A stretch of DNA of 39,244 bases from Rhizobiaceae bacterium (lineage in GTDB: Bacteria > Pseudomonadota > Alphaproteobacteria > Rhizobiales > Rhizobiaceae): the NCBI GenBank assembly GCA_023953775.1, contig JAMLJD010000002.1, positions 1 to 39,244 of the forward strand, written 5' to 3'. Every line of letters starts with the position of its first letter. The first letter of the stretch is position 1. Position numbers and translations under genes: made by a program. Below are positions 1-7,467 of the stretch, in pieces. The notes under the pieces were generated by a model that was not told where the DNA came from, did no database searches, and worked only from the letters and a program-made list of their open reading frames with translations.

Positions 1-108
1 TTCGACGTCCTGTCCGGCTACACGATCGACGATCTGGTGAAGTCGAAGCCGGAGATGCGTAGCCTCCTCAACATCGACACGCTGGAGCCCCGCGCGCTCG
101 CAAGCTGA
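1..108 (+). CDS. C-terminal 35 residues of an unidentified protein
   Basis: An open frame runs in from the left edge and stops with TGA at 106-108. It ends with the words YTIDDLVKSKPEMRSLLNID and then LEPRALAS. The residues use normal codons for this DNA, so it is probably the end of a real gene. I do not recognise the family from so short a piece. It lies 85 bases upstream of, and in the same direction as, a heme-degrading monooxygenase gene. It could therefore belong to a heme or iron unit, but nothing in the fragment itself shows that. Confidence 0.6.
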   Translation, partial: FDVLSGYTIDDLVKSKPEMRSLLNIDTLEPRALAS

Positions 109-193
109 CCGCGTATCCGCGCGGCTCTACGGCGCACCGGTCCGCGTGCGGTCAACAAGCCCTGCCGAACCGATTTCCGAAAGGTCCGCGCCC

Positions 194-508
194 ATGTACA
201 TCGCCATGAACCGCTTCAAGGTGAAGGCCGGCTCGGAAGAGGATTTCGAGGCGGTGTGGAAGAACCGCGACTCGAAGCTCTCCGGGATGAAGGGCTTCCG
301 CAGCTTCCACCTGCTCCGCGGCCCGGAGAATGCGGCCGAAGGCTACACGCTTTTCGCCTCGCATACGGTGTGGGACAGCCATGACGACTTCGTCGCATGG
401 ACGAAATCGCAGAACTTCCGCGATGCGCACCGCAACGCCGGCGATCACAGGCCGGCCTATCTGGGTCACCCGCAGTTCGAAGGCTTCAGCGTCGTCGAAG
501 GCGCCTGA
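194..508 (+). CDS. IsdG-type heme-degrading monooxygenase (HmuD/HmuQ-like), ABM fold
   Basis: This 104-residue protein has the size and pattern of an antibiotic-biosynthesis-monooxygenase (ABM) domain. It carries the three residues expected of IsdG-family heme oxygenases: Asn6 (MYIAMNRF), Trp69 and His79 (AWTKSQNFRDAH), with the usual ten-residue Trp-His spacing. The family opens the heme ring in the cytoplasm to free iron; rhizobial members are HmuD/HmuQ and the Brucella member is BhuQ. I chose the ATG at 194 because an AAGG lies about ten bases upstream and the family begins M-(Y/F)-I-x-M-N. An ATG at 146 in the same frame would add 16 low-complexity residues. It converges on putA with an 11-base gap. 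Function is from family knowledge; no other heme gene is visible. Confidence 0.85.
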   Translation: MYIAMNRFKVKAGSEEDFEAVWKNRDSKLSGMKGFRSFHLLRGPENAAEGYTLFASHTVWDSHDDFVAWTKSQNFRDAHRNAGDHRPAYLGHPQFEGFSVVEGA

Positions 509-519
509 GCCGGGCTCCT

Positions 520-3500
520 CTATTCGGCAGCCGCCAGAAGGCTGGCATTGCCGCCGGCAGCCGTCGTGTCGACGCAGATCGCGCGCTCGTGCACATAGCC
601 GGTCGGGTTGATGACCGTGGCCACCAGCCTGACGATCGGACCATCGCGCGACGCAAGCGCCCGCCGCACCGAGCGCAGCGTCTCGCCGTCTGCCGACAGC
701 GCAACGAGGTCGATGTCGAGCCCGGTAAGGTCCGCCGGATCGACGCCGCCGTCGAGCGCGGCGAGCGGCAGGTCCTTGCCGAGCAGCGGAGCCAGGATCG
801 CCGGCGCGCCCGGCGCCACCGCCAGCACCCGGTTTCCCGCGCCCAGCGCCTGGATCGCCTGCGCCATCAGCGCATCCTCGTCCGGCCCCAGGCATAGCGC
901 GGTACCGCGCGGGGCGAGAACCAGCGTGTTCGATTCGCCAGTCGGCCCCGGAAGGTCGACCGGGCCGAAATCGACGCCCGCTGCGGCCGCCAGCGCATCC
1001 GCGCCCCTGCCGCGCAGCAATCGACGCAGGACCGATACCCGGTCGCCGCGCACGGCCCATGCTCCGCCCTTGTCCGCGGGAATGGCCGCGGCGAGCCGTG
1101 CCGCCTCGACCGGCGCCGCAGCGGCCGGAACGGTTCCGTTGACCTCGGTCTTGCGGAACCGGCGCAGATAGAGTGGCCCGCCGGCCTTGGGACCGGTGCC
1201 CGACAGGCCTTCGCCGCCGAAGGGCTGTGAGCCGACGATGGCGCCGATCTGGTTGCGGTTGACGTAGATGTTGCCAACATGGATGCCGTCGACGATGTGC
1301 TGGACGCGCGCATCGATGCGGGTGTGTAGCCCGAAGGTCAGCCCGTATCCCTTGGCGTTGACGGCGGCAATGACACGGTCGATCTCGTTCGCGCCGAACG
1401 TCGCGACATGCAGCACGGGGCCGAAGATCTCGCGCTCCAGCGCCTCGATGCCCGTCGTGCGCAGAATGTGCGGCGCGACGAAGCGACCGCCGTCCGGCGC
1501 GGGCAGACTGGCGATCAGGCGCCCCTCGCCCTCCTCGGCGGCGCAATAGGCCGCAATCGTCTCGCGCGCCTCGTCGTCGATCACTGGCCCCACATCGGTG
1601 GCGATTGACCGCGGATCGCCGATCGACAGCGCTTCCATGGCGCCCTTGAGCATCTCGAGAACCCGCTGTTCGACGTCCTTCTGCACGTAGAGCACACGCA
1701 GCGCCGAGCAGCGCTGCCCCGCGCTCTGGAACGACGAGGCGACGATGTCGCGCACCGCCTGTTCGGGCAGCGCGGTGGAATCAACGATCATCGCGTTGAG
1801 GCCGCCGGTCTCGGCGATCAGCATCGCATCCGGCGTCGCCGTCTCGGCGAGCTGCCGCTCGATGAGCCGCGCGACCTCGCCCGAACCGGTGAAACAGACG
1901 CCGGCAATGCGCGGATCGGCCGTCAGCGGCGCGCCGACTTCGGGCCCGTCGCCCGGCAGGAGTTGCAGCACGTCCGCCGGCACGCCGGCCTCGTGCAGCA
2001 GCGCCGTCGCCCTGGCGGCGATCAGCGGCGTCTGCTCGGCCGGCTTGGCGATGACCGCGTTGCCGGTCACCAGCGCGGCGGCGATCTGGCCGGTGAAGAT
2101 CGCCAGCGGGAAATTCCACGGCGAGATACAGGCAATGACGCCGCGCGCCTCGGTGCCGGTCTCCGCCTTGTGGGCTTCATTGGCGTAGTAGCGCAGAAAA
2201 TCGACCGCCTCGCGCACTTCCGCCACGCCGTCTGCGAGTGTCTTGCCTGCCTCGCGCGTCGCCAGCGCGAAAAACTCGACTGCATGCGCCTCGTAGAGGT
2301 CCGCGGCACGCTTCAGGCACTCCGCCCGCTCACTGACGGGCCGGGCACCCCAGTCGGGCTGCGCGGCAAGCCCGATGTCGACCGCCGCCGTGACCTGCTT
2401 GGCCGTAGCTTCGGCAACCTCTCCCACGATCTCCGCTGTATTGGCGGGATTGACGGCCTTGCGCTTCTCCTTGGGGCCCTTCGCGCGCGTCATCGGCGCC
2501 GCCTGCCAGACATGCGGCGCGGCGAACTCTTCACGCGCCTTCCCGATCTCCGCCAGCGTCGTCACGTCGGTGAGGTCCCAGCCCCGCGAATTCACCCTGC
2601 CCTTGCCGAAAATCTCGCCCGGCTCGGGGATGGCCGGATTGCGGGCCGGTCCCTGGTCCTTGACGACGGCGAACGGATCGCGCGCGATCGCCTCGGGACT
2701 GACCTCGTCGTCGACGATCTGGTGGACGAAGGAGGAGTTGGCGCCGTTTTCGAGCAGCCGCCGCACCAGATAGGCAAGCAGGTCCTGGTGCTTTCCGACC
2801 GGCGCGTAGACGCGGCAGCGCGTGCCTTCCGCCTTGCGCACCGCCTCGTGAAGCGCCTCGCCCATGCCGTGAAGCCGCTGGAACTCGAAGCTCGTGCGAT
2901 CTTCCGCCATGTCCAGGATCGCGGCGACGGTGTGGGCGTTGTGCGTGGCGAACTGCGGATAGATGCGGTCGGTCATCGACAACAGCTTGCGCGCGCAGGC
3001 GATGTAGGAGACGTCCGTATTGGGCTTGCGCGTGAACACCGGATAGCCGTCGAGCCCCGTCACCTGGGCGCGCTTGATTTCGGTATCCCAGTAGGCCCCC
3101 TTCACGAGCCGCACCATGATCTGGCGGTCGAGACGGCCCGCGAGCGCGTAAAGCCAGTCGATCACATGGCTGGCGCGCGGCCCGTATGCCTGGACCACAA
3201 CGCCGAACCCGTCCCAGTCGCCGAGCGACGGATGCGCCATCACCGCCTCGATCACGTCGAGCGACAGGTCGAGCCTGTCGGCTTCCTCGGCATCGATGTT
3301 GAGGCCCATGCGCGCCGAATGCGCCTTCTGTGCGAGCGACAGGAGACGCTTGGCCATCACCGGCAGCATGGTCTCGCGCTGCGACACCTCGTAACGCGGA
3401 TGGAGAGCGGAAAGCTTGACCGAGATGCCGGGATTGCGGCGCGTGTCGGTGCTGGTCGCGCCAGCGTCCAATGCCGAGATCGCGTCGGCATAGGCGCGAT

Positions 3501-4140
3501 GGTAGCGCACCGCGTCGGCTTCCGTCCGCGCCGCCTCGCCGAGCATGTCGTAGGAGTAGAGATAGCCCTTTGCGCTCATCGGTCGGCCGCGCCTGACCGC
3601 CTCCTCGATCGTGCGGCCGAGCACGAACTGCTCGCCCATCTCGCGCATCGCAGCCGCCACGGCGGTGCGGATCACCGGTTCGCCAAGACGCCGCACCATG
3701 CCACGGAGGGTCCGCTCTATGCCGCCGTCGCCCTCTTCGAGCACACGCCCCGTCAGCATAAGCGCCCATGTCGAGGCGTTGACGAAGATCGACGTCGATT
3801 CGCCCGAATGCGCCGACCAGTCGTGCGGAACGATCTTGTCGGCGATGAGATCGTCCATCGTCGCGGGGTCGGGAACCCTGAGAAGAGCCTCCGCAAGGCA
3901 CATCAACGCGACGCCTTCGCGCGTCGACAGCCCGTACTCGGAGAGGAACGCCTCCATCATGTGCGGGTCGGACGCCTTGCGGACCTCGCGCACGAGGTTC
4001 GCCGCGCGCGTCGAGATCGCCTCGCGCCGGCCTTTGTCCAGATCCGCCATCTCGACCAGCCTGCCGAGCGTCGCCCCTTCGTCCGGAAGATAGTTCTCAC
4101 GAATCCGGGCGCGAAGCCGTTCCAGTTCCCTTACCGCCAT
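520..4140 (-). CDS. putA: Bifunctional proline dehydrogenase / P5C dehydrogenase PutA
   Basis: PutA oxidises proline to pyrroline-5-carboxylate with FAD and then to glutamate with NAD+. The 1206-residue protein has an N-terminal helical region, a proline dehydrogenase barrel (words ISVKLSALHPRYE, VRLVKGAYWDTEIKRAQ, FEFQRLHGMGE, RVYAPVGKHQDLLAYLVRRL) and an aldehyde dehydrogenase half (GVIACISPWNFPLA, FTGSGEVARLI). The ALDH catalytic pair is Glu777 (ETGG) and Cys811 (GQRCSALR), 34 residues apart as in the family. A C-terminal domain follows. There is no ribbon-helix-helix DNA-binding domain, so unlike E. coli PutA it should not be its own repressor; the divergent Lrp-type gene fits that role. 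I chose the ATG at 4140. The frame stays open to 4245, but those residues lie in the promoter region and look non-coding. An ATG at 4194 is a less likely alternative. Confidence 0.96.
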   Translation of the reverse strand: MAVRELERLRARIRENYLPDEGATLGRLVEMADLDKGRREAISTRAANLVREVRKASDPHMMEAFLSEYGLSTREGVALMCLAEALLRVPDPATMDDLIADKIVPHDWSAHSGESTSIFVNASTWALMLTGRVLEEGDGGIERTLRGMVRRLGEPVIRTAVAAAMREMGEQFVLGRTIEEAVRRGRPMSAKGYLYSYDMLGEAARTEADAVRYHRAYADAISALDAGATSTDTRRNPGISVKLSALHPRYEVSQRETMLPVMAKRLLSLAQKAHSARMGLNIDAEEADRLDLSLDVIEAVMAHPSLGDWDGFGVVVQAYGPRASHVIDWLYALAGRLDRQIMVRLVKGAYWDTEIKRAQVTGLDGYPVFTRKPNTDVSYIACARKLLSMTDRIYPQFATHNAHTVAAILDMAEDRTSFEFQRLHGMGEALHEAVRKAEGTRCRVYAPVGKHQDLLAYLVRRLLENGANSSFVHQIVDDEVSPEAIARDPFAVVKDQGPARNPAIPEPGEIFGKGRVNSRGWDLTDVTTLAEIGKAREEFAAPHVWQAAPMTRAKGPKEKRKAVNPANTAEIVGEVAEATAKQVTAAVDIGLAAQPDWGARPVSERAECLKRAADLYEAHAVEFFALATREAGKTLADGVAEVREAVDFLRYYANEAHKAETGTEARGVIACISPWNFPLAIFTGQIAAALVTGNAVIAKPAEQTPLIAARATALLHEAGVPADVLQLLPGDGPEVGAPLTADPRIAGVCFTGSGEVARLIERQLAETATPDAMLIAETGGLNAMIVDSTALPEQAVRDIVASSFQSAGQRCSALRVLYVQKDVEQRVLEMLKGAMEALSIGDPRSIATDVGPVIDDEARETIAAYCAAEEGEGRLIASLPAPDGGRFVAPHILRTTGIEALEREIFGPVLHVATFGANEIDRVIAAVNAKGYGLTFGLHTRIDARVQHIVDGIHVGNIYVNRNQIGAIVGSQPFGGEGLSGTGPKAGGPLYLRRFRKTEVNGTVPAAAAPVEAARLAAAIPADKGGAWAVRGDRVSVLRRLLRGRGADALAAAAGVDFGPVDLPGPTGESNTLVLAPRGTALCLGPDEDALMAQAIQALGAGNRVLAVAPGAPAILAPLLGKDLPLAALDGGVDPADLTGLDIDLVALSADGETLRSVRRALASRDGPIVRLVATVINPTGYVHERAICVDTTAAGGNASLLAAAE

Positions 4141-4286
4141 GCCGAACCCCGAAATTCCGACGTCACCAGTTTCAACGGATGCGGAAAATATCATGGCACG
4201 ACTCGCCCGGCAGCAGCGAATTCGCTCGATATTCAGGCCGTTCACGCCTAAATATGCACCTCTTATAGACTAAATGGACCATCAAG
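4141..4286. promoter_or_regulatory. putA-putR divergent control region
   Basis: These 146 bases separate the divergent putA and putR starts and are more AT-rich than the neighbouring coding DNA, especially 4228-4275. They contain a perfect 12-base palindrome, AGCGAATTCGCT, at 4215-4226, a plausible operator half-way between the genes. Lrp-type PutR proteins in alphaproteobacteria are known to activate putA with proline and to control themselves. That PutR binds here is inference. Promoter hexamers could not be assigned with confidence. Confidence 0.5.
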
Positions 4287-4742
4287 ATGAGCGAAGCAGT
4301 CCAACTGGATCGGATAGACCGCAATATCCTCGCCGCGCTCGCGGGCAATGGACGCCAGTCGATTGCCGAGCTTGCCGCGGTGGTGGGGCTGTCGAAGACA
4401 CCGGTGCAGGCCCGCGTGCGCCGCCTGGAAGCCGAGGGGATCATTCGCGGTTACACGGCGCTGATCGACCGCGAGCGGATCGGCGAAGGCCATGTCGCCT
4501 TCGTGCAGGTGACGCTGGCGGACACCCGCTCCGCGGCCCTCGATGCCTTCAACAAGGCCGTGACGAGCGTTCGGGAGATCGAGCAGTGCCACATGATCGC
4601 CGGCGGCTTCGACTACCTGCTCAAGGTCCGCACGCGTGACATCTCGTCCTACCGCCGAGTGCTGGGAGAAAAGCTGTCCGCCCTGCCCCATGTCGCGCAG
4701 ACATCCACATTCGTGGCGATGGAAACGGTCAAGGATCGTTAG
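4287..4742 (+). CDS. putR: Lrp/AsnC-family regulator, probable PutR
   Basis: A 151-residue protein with the standard Lrp/AsnC layout. An N-terminal winged helix-turn-helix occupies roughly residues 6-60 (LDRIDRNILAALAGNGR, IAELAAVVGLSKTPVQARVR). A C-terminal RAM/Lrp ligand-binding domain follows (VAFVQVTLAD, IEQCHMIAGGFDYLLKVRT). It is divergent from putA across 146 bases, the classic arrangement of PutR in Rhodobacter and Agrobacterium, where it activates putA in response to proline. The assignment as PutR rather than a generic Lrp paralogue rests on this context. It ends six bases before the stop of the convergent di-heme protein gene. Confidence 0.9.
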   Translation: MSEAVQLDRIDRNILAALAGNGRQSIAELAAVVGLSKTPVQARVRRLEAEGIIRGYTALIDRERIGEGHVAFVQVTLADTRSAALDAFNKAVTSVREIEQCHMIAGGFDYLLKVRTRDISSYRRVLGEKLSALPHVAQTSTFVAMETVKDR

Positions 4743-4748
4743 GCGGCG

Positions 4749-5954
4749 CTAATCGTCCAGCGTCCGGAGGAACGCGACGAGAGCGGCGCGGCCCCTGTCC
4801 GTCAGCGGCACCGGAACGATCTCCGTGCGACCGGCCGGAGCAGCCGGCGCGGTCGAATAGTGCTCGACGACCTCTTCCAGCGTGGCGAACTGCCCGGCAT
4901 GCATGTAGGGCGGGCGTGTCGCAACGCCGCGCAGCGACGGCGTCTTGTAGGCGCGTTCGAGCTCGGGACCTTCCGCCTTCATGAAGCGCAGCGCGACGCA
5001 GTCGTCCGGGCTGGCGTCGCTGTAGGACCCGAGACAGTTGAACGGATCGGCGGCCACCTCGACCACTCCCGTGGCCCTGCCACGGTCCTCCGGAACGTCA
5101 TCGTGACGCGGTACGCCGGTATTGTGGAAATGGTCGTCGGTAAAGCGCGGACCGTTATGGCAATCGATGCAGTTTGCCTTGCCGACGAACAGCTTCAGCC
5201 CCTCGATCTCGATGTCGGAAAGCCGTGCGTCGCCATCCGGTTCGCGTCCTTCCGCGAGTGCCGCGGCAAACCGGTCGAAGCGTGTTTCGGGATGCATGAT
5301 CGAGCGCTCGAACGCCGCGATCGCCTTGCCGAGATTCGAAAAGACCTGATTCACGGCGTTACGATCGGCCTCAGCCATTCCGCTCCAGGCGGCGGCCTGC
5401 TCCGCATCTCCTTTCGGCCCCGCCTCGCCGGGCAGGTGATCGAGCGCCGGCAGCGCGCCGAACAGGTTCTCATAGCGGCCCCGGAACCGGCGCTCGACCT
5501 GATGCACCAGCCCGAGCCGGGTCATCCCGTGCTCGACGGGGTTTTCCAGCGGTACGAGCGCCTGTGCCCACAGGCTGTCCGCCCGCCCGTCCCAGAACTG
5601 GAAGTGGTTGTGCGCGACACCGGCCAGCGGCATGGTCCGCCTGGTTGTCCTGCCGATCCCGTTGGCAAGCGGCAGGTCATCCTGAAACTGCCGGTCGATC
5701 ATGTGACAGGTGACGCAGGCCACCTTGCCGTTGGCGCTGAGCCCGTTGTCGAAGAAAAGCGTCGCCCCGAAGGCAGCCGCGACCGGATCGTCGGCATGCC
5801 TGTTGGACGGGTCCGGCGGCAGCGCCGGCAGGTTGGACAGCGCCAGTTCCGCGACAGCAGCCTTCTCGTCCGGCGTCAGAGCTGCCGGCTTGCAGCCGGC
5901 AAGCAGCGCCACCAGGGCGACCACAGTGAAACAAGTCGACCGGGTCCCCGACAC
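4749..5954 (-). CDS. MauG-like di-heme cytochrome c peroxidase family lipoprotein
   Basis: A 401-residue exported protein. The N-terminus is a lipoprotein signal with lipobox LLAGC (Cys21), so it should be anchored in the periplasm. Two c-type heme sites are visible, CVTCH at 80-84 and CIDCH at 262-266, and the conserved inter-heme Trp is at about 121 (FQFWDGRA). The C-terminal stretch TPSLRGVATRPPYMHAGQF is typical of the CCP/MauG superfamily. Classic peroxidases have a Met heme ligand in the following helix; here the segment reads EEVVEHYS with Tyr366. That resembles MauG, where Tyr replaces Met, but the alignment is by eye. GTG start at 5954 with GAGGG just upstream. It begins seven bases after the YtkA-like gene stops, so the two are co-transcribed. 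Substrate unknown. Confidence 0.85.
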   Translation of the reverse strand: MSGTRSTCFTVVALVALLAGCKPAALTPDEKAAVAELALSNLPALPPDPSNRHADDPVAAAFGATLFFDNGLSANGKVACVTCHMIDRQFQDDLPLANGIGRTTRRTMPLAGVAHNHFQFWDGRADSLWAQALVPLENPVEHGMTRLGLVHQVERRFRGRYENLFGALPALDHLPGEAGPKGDAEQAAAWSGMAEADRNAVNQVFSNLGKAIAAFERSIMHPETRFDRFAAALAEGREPDGDARLSDIEIEGLKLFVGKANCIDCHNGPRFTDDHFHNTGVPRHDDVPEDRGRATGVVEVAADPFNCLGSYSDASPDDCVALRFMKAEGPELERAYKTPSLRGVATRPPYMHAGQFATLEEVVEHYSTAPAAPAGRTEIVPVPLTDRGRAALVAFLRTLDD

Positions 5955-5961
5955 GGCGCCC

Positions 5962-6357
5962 TCAAAGCACGATGTTGAACACGACGGTATCGTCGCCCGG
6001 CGGAGCCGAAATGGCGAATTTCAATTCCCACCAGCCGCCCATGTTGAACCGCACGCCCTCGACCCGGTAGTGCCCCTCGCCAAGATATTCCGTCACCCGT
6101 GGTTCCGTCGGCAGGCCATGCCCATGCTGCGGCATGCCGCCATCGACGGCGACGACAGCGTCCTCGACGACGGCGCCCTGGGGCGTCGTCACCGTCAGTA
6201 TCCAGCTATGGATGGCACCCTGTTCAACGGTTCCGTTTTCCGGCTCGACCGAAACCTTATAGAGCCCGGCCGCACTGGCCCTCGTTCGCGACAGGTCGAG
6301 TTCGGCCGGCGGACGCATGAACATCGGCCACAGCACGAAGGCGGCGACGGCGAGCAC
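5962..6357 (-). CDS. YtkA-like membrane-anchored periplasmic protein (5' end probably frameshifted)
   Basis: The readable frame gives 131 residues: a hydrophobic segment, a short linker and a YtkA-like beta domain with GGMPQHGHGLP, GEGHYRVEGVRFNMGG and a Trp-Trp pair (GGWWELKF). YtkA domains are small secreted folds often found with copper or cytochrome proteins; the His/Met-rich word could bind metal. In frame, only a GTG at 6357 inside the hydrophobic segment can start. An ATG at 6403 begins MKTSLKWSL in another frame. Removing one base near 6379 joins it to LLGVVAVLAVAAFVLW, giving a normal signal anchor. I infer a one-base indel, real or a sequencing error; the true gene would then span 5962-6403. 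It is first in the pair with the MauG-like gene. Confidence 0.7.
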   Translation of the reverse strand: MLAVAAFVLWPMFMRPPAELDLSRTRASAAGLYKVSVEPENGTVEQGAIHSWILTVTTPQGAVVEDAVVAVDGGMPQHGHGLPTEPRVTEYLGEGHYRVEGVRFNMGGWWELKFAISAPPGDDTVVFNIVL

Positions 6358-6540
6358 GGCAACGACGCCGAGCAGCGAGGCTCCATTTCAGGGACGTTTT
6401 CATAAGTTGCACCAGTCTGGGCGATTTCGCGTGACGGTCAGACTATCAACGTTTCATGCACCGACGCACCCTGTTTGCAGCCGGTGTGGCAAATTGGCCG
6501 CCGCCACGATATAGCGGCACGGTTGTCCGGGAGGCGGTTC

Positions 6541-7467
6541 ATGAGATCAGGTGCGGCATCGATCGGCGAGTGCATGCTCGAGCTCTCGGCGCGCACCGAC
6601 GGTGGCTGGAGCCTGGGCCACGCGGGAGACAGCTTCAACGTCGCATGGGCCCTGCGCGCCCTCCTGCCGGAGGAGACGCCGGTCGACTATGTTTCGGCCT
6701 TCGGCGACGACCCGTTCTCGGCCCAGCAGCAAGCGTTTTTTCGCGACCACGGGATCGGCACGGCCAGTAGCCCGGTGGTCGAGGGCGGGCGGCCGGGCCT
6801 CTACGCCATCACGCTCGACGGCGCCGAGCGGTCCTTCACCTACTGGCGTGGCGATTCCGCAGCCAGGCAGCTCGCCTCGGACCCGGCAAGACTCGAAGAA
6901 AGCCTTCGCCATCAAGGGCTTGTGTACTTTTCCGGAATCACCCTGGCAATTCTCGAACCGGCCGCGCGCGAGACGCTGCTGCAGGCCATCGGCAAGGCGC
7001 GCGGCGACGGGGCGCGGATCGCCTTCGATCCCAACTATCGGCCGCGCCTGTGGAGCGCGCCCGGCGAGGCCCGTATGGCGGTCACCCACGCCCTGTCGGT
7101 CTGCGACATCGCGCTGCCGACCTTTCCGGACGAGAAAAGCCTGTTCGGAGACAGCGAACCGGCCGCGACGGCCGCCAGGATCACCGCGGCCGGCGTGCCC
7201 GAGATCGTGGTCAAGGATGGCGCCGACCCGGCCCTGCTCGTCGACGACGGCGTGAATGCCGAGGTCGCCGCGGTTCATGTGGCAACGCCGGTCGATACGA
7301 CCGGCGCCGGCGATTCCTTCAATGGCGGCTACCTTGCGGCGCGGCTGCTTGGATACGGGCCGGCGGCCGCGGCCCGCAAGGGGCATCAGGTCGCCGCGGC
7401 GGTCGTCCAGGTGCGCGGTGCACTGGCCCCGTTCGAGACCATCAGGACGGCATTCGGAGCCGGCTAG
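6541..7467 (+). CDS. kdgK: PfkB-family sugar kinase, probable 2-dehydro-3-deoxygluconokinase
   Basis: A 308-residue ribokinase-fold (PfkB) kinase. It opens with the family start ASIGECMLELS and has the substrate-side word GHAGDSFNVAWALR. Near the end is the PfkB signature DTTGAGDSFNGGYLAA with the catalytic Asp and anion hole. Length and the GECMLEL/GGDxxN-type opening fit KdgK, which phosphorylates 2-keto-3-deoxygluconate to KDPG in the cytoplasm. Other PfkB sugar kinases cannot be excluded. The ATG at 6541 follows GGGAGG with normal spacing; an in-frame ATG at 6475 would add 22 residues without a ribosome site. Its TAG stop shares the bases CTAG (7464-7467) with the stop of the convergent gabD. 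Confidence 0.85.
   Translation: MRSGAASIGECMLELSARTDGGWSLGHAGDSFNVAWALRALLPEETPVDYVSAFGDDPFSAQQQAFFRDHGIGTASSPVVEGGRPGLYAITLDGAERSFTYWRGDSAARQLASDPARLEESLRHQGLVYFSGITLAILEPAARETLLQAIGKARGDGARIAFDPNYRPRLWSAPGEARMAVTHALSVCDIALPTFPDEKSLFGDSEPAATAARITAAGVPEIVVKDGADPALLVDDGVNAEVAAVHVATPVDTTGAGDSFNGGYLAARLLGYGPAAAARKGHQVAAAVVQVRGALAPFETIRTAFGAG

Noticed and set aside
1963..4251. 762-residue open frame on the plus strand opposite putA
   Set aside because: It is antisense to a clear PutA, rich in Arg/His/Gly from GC-rich shadow codons, and has no family words.
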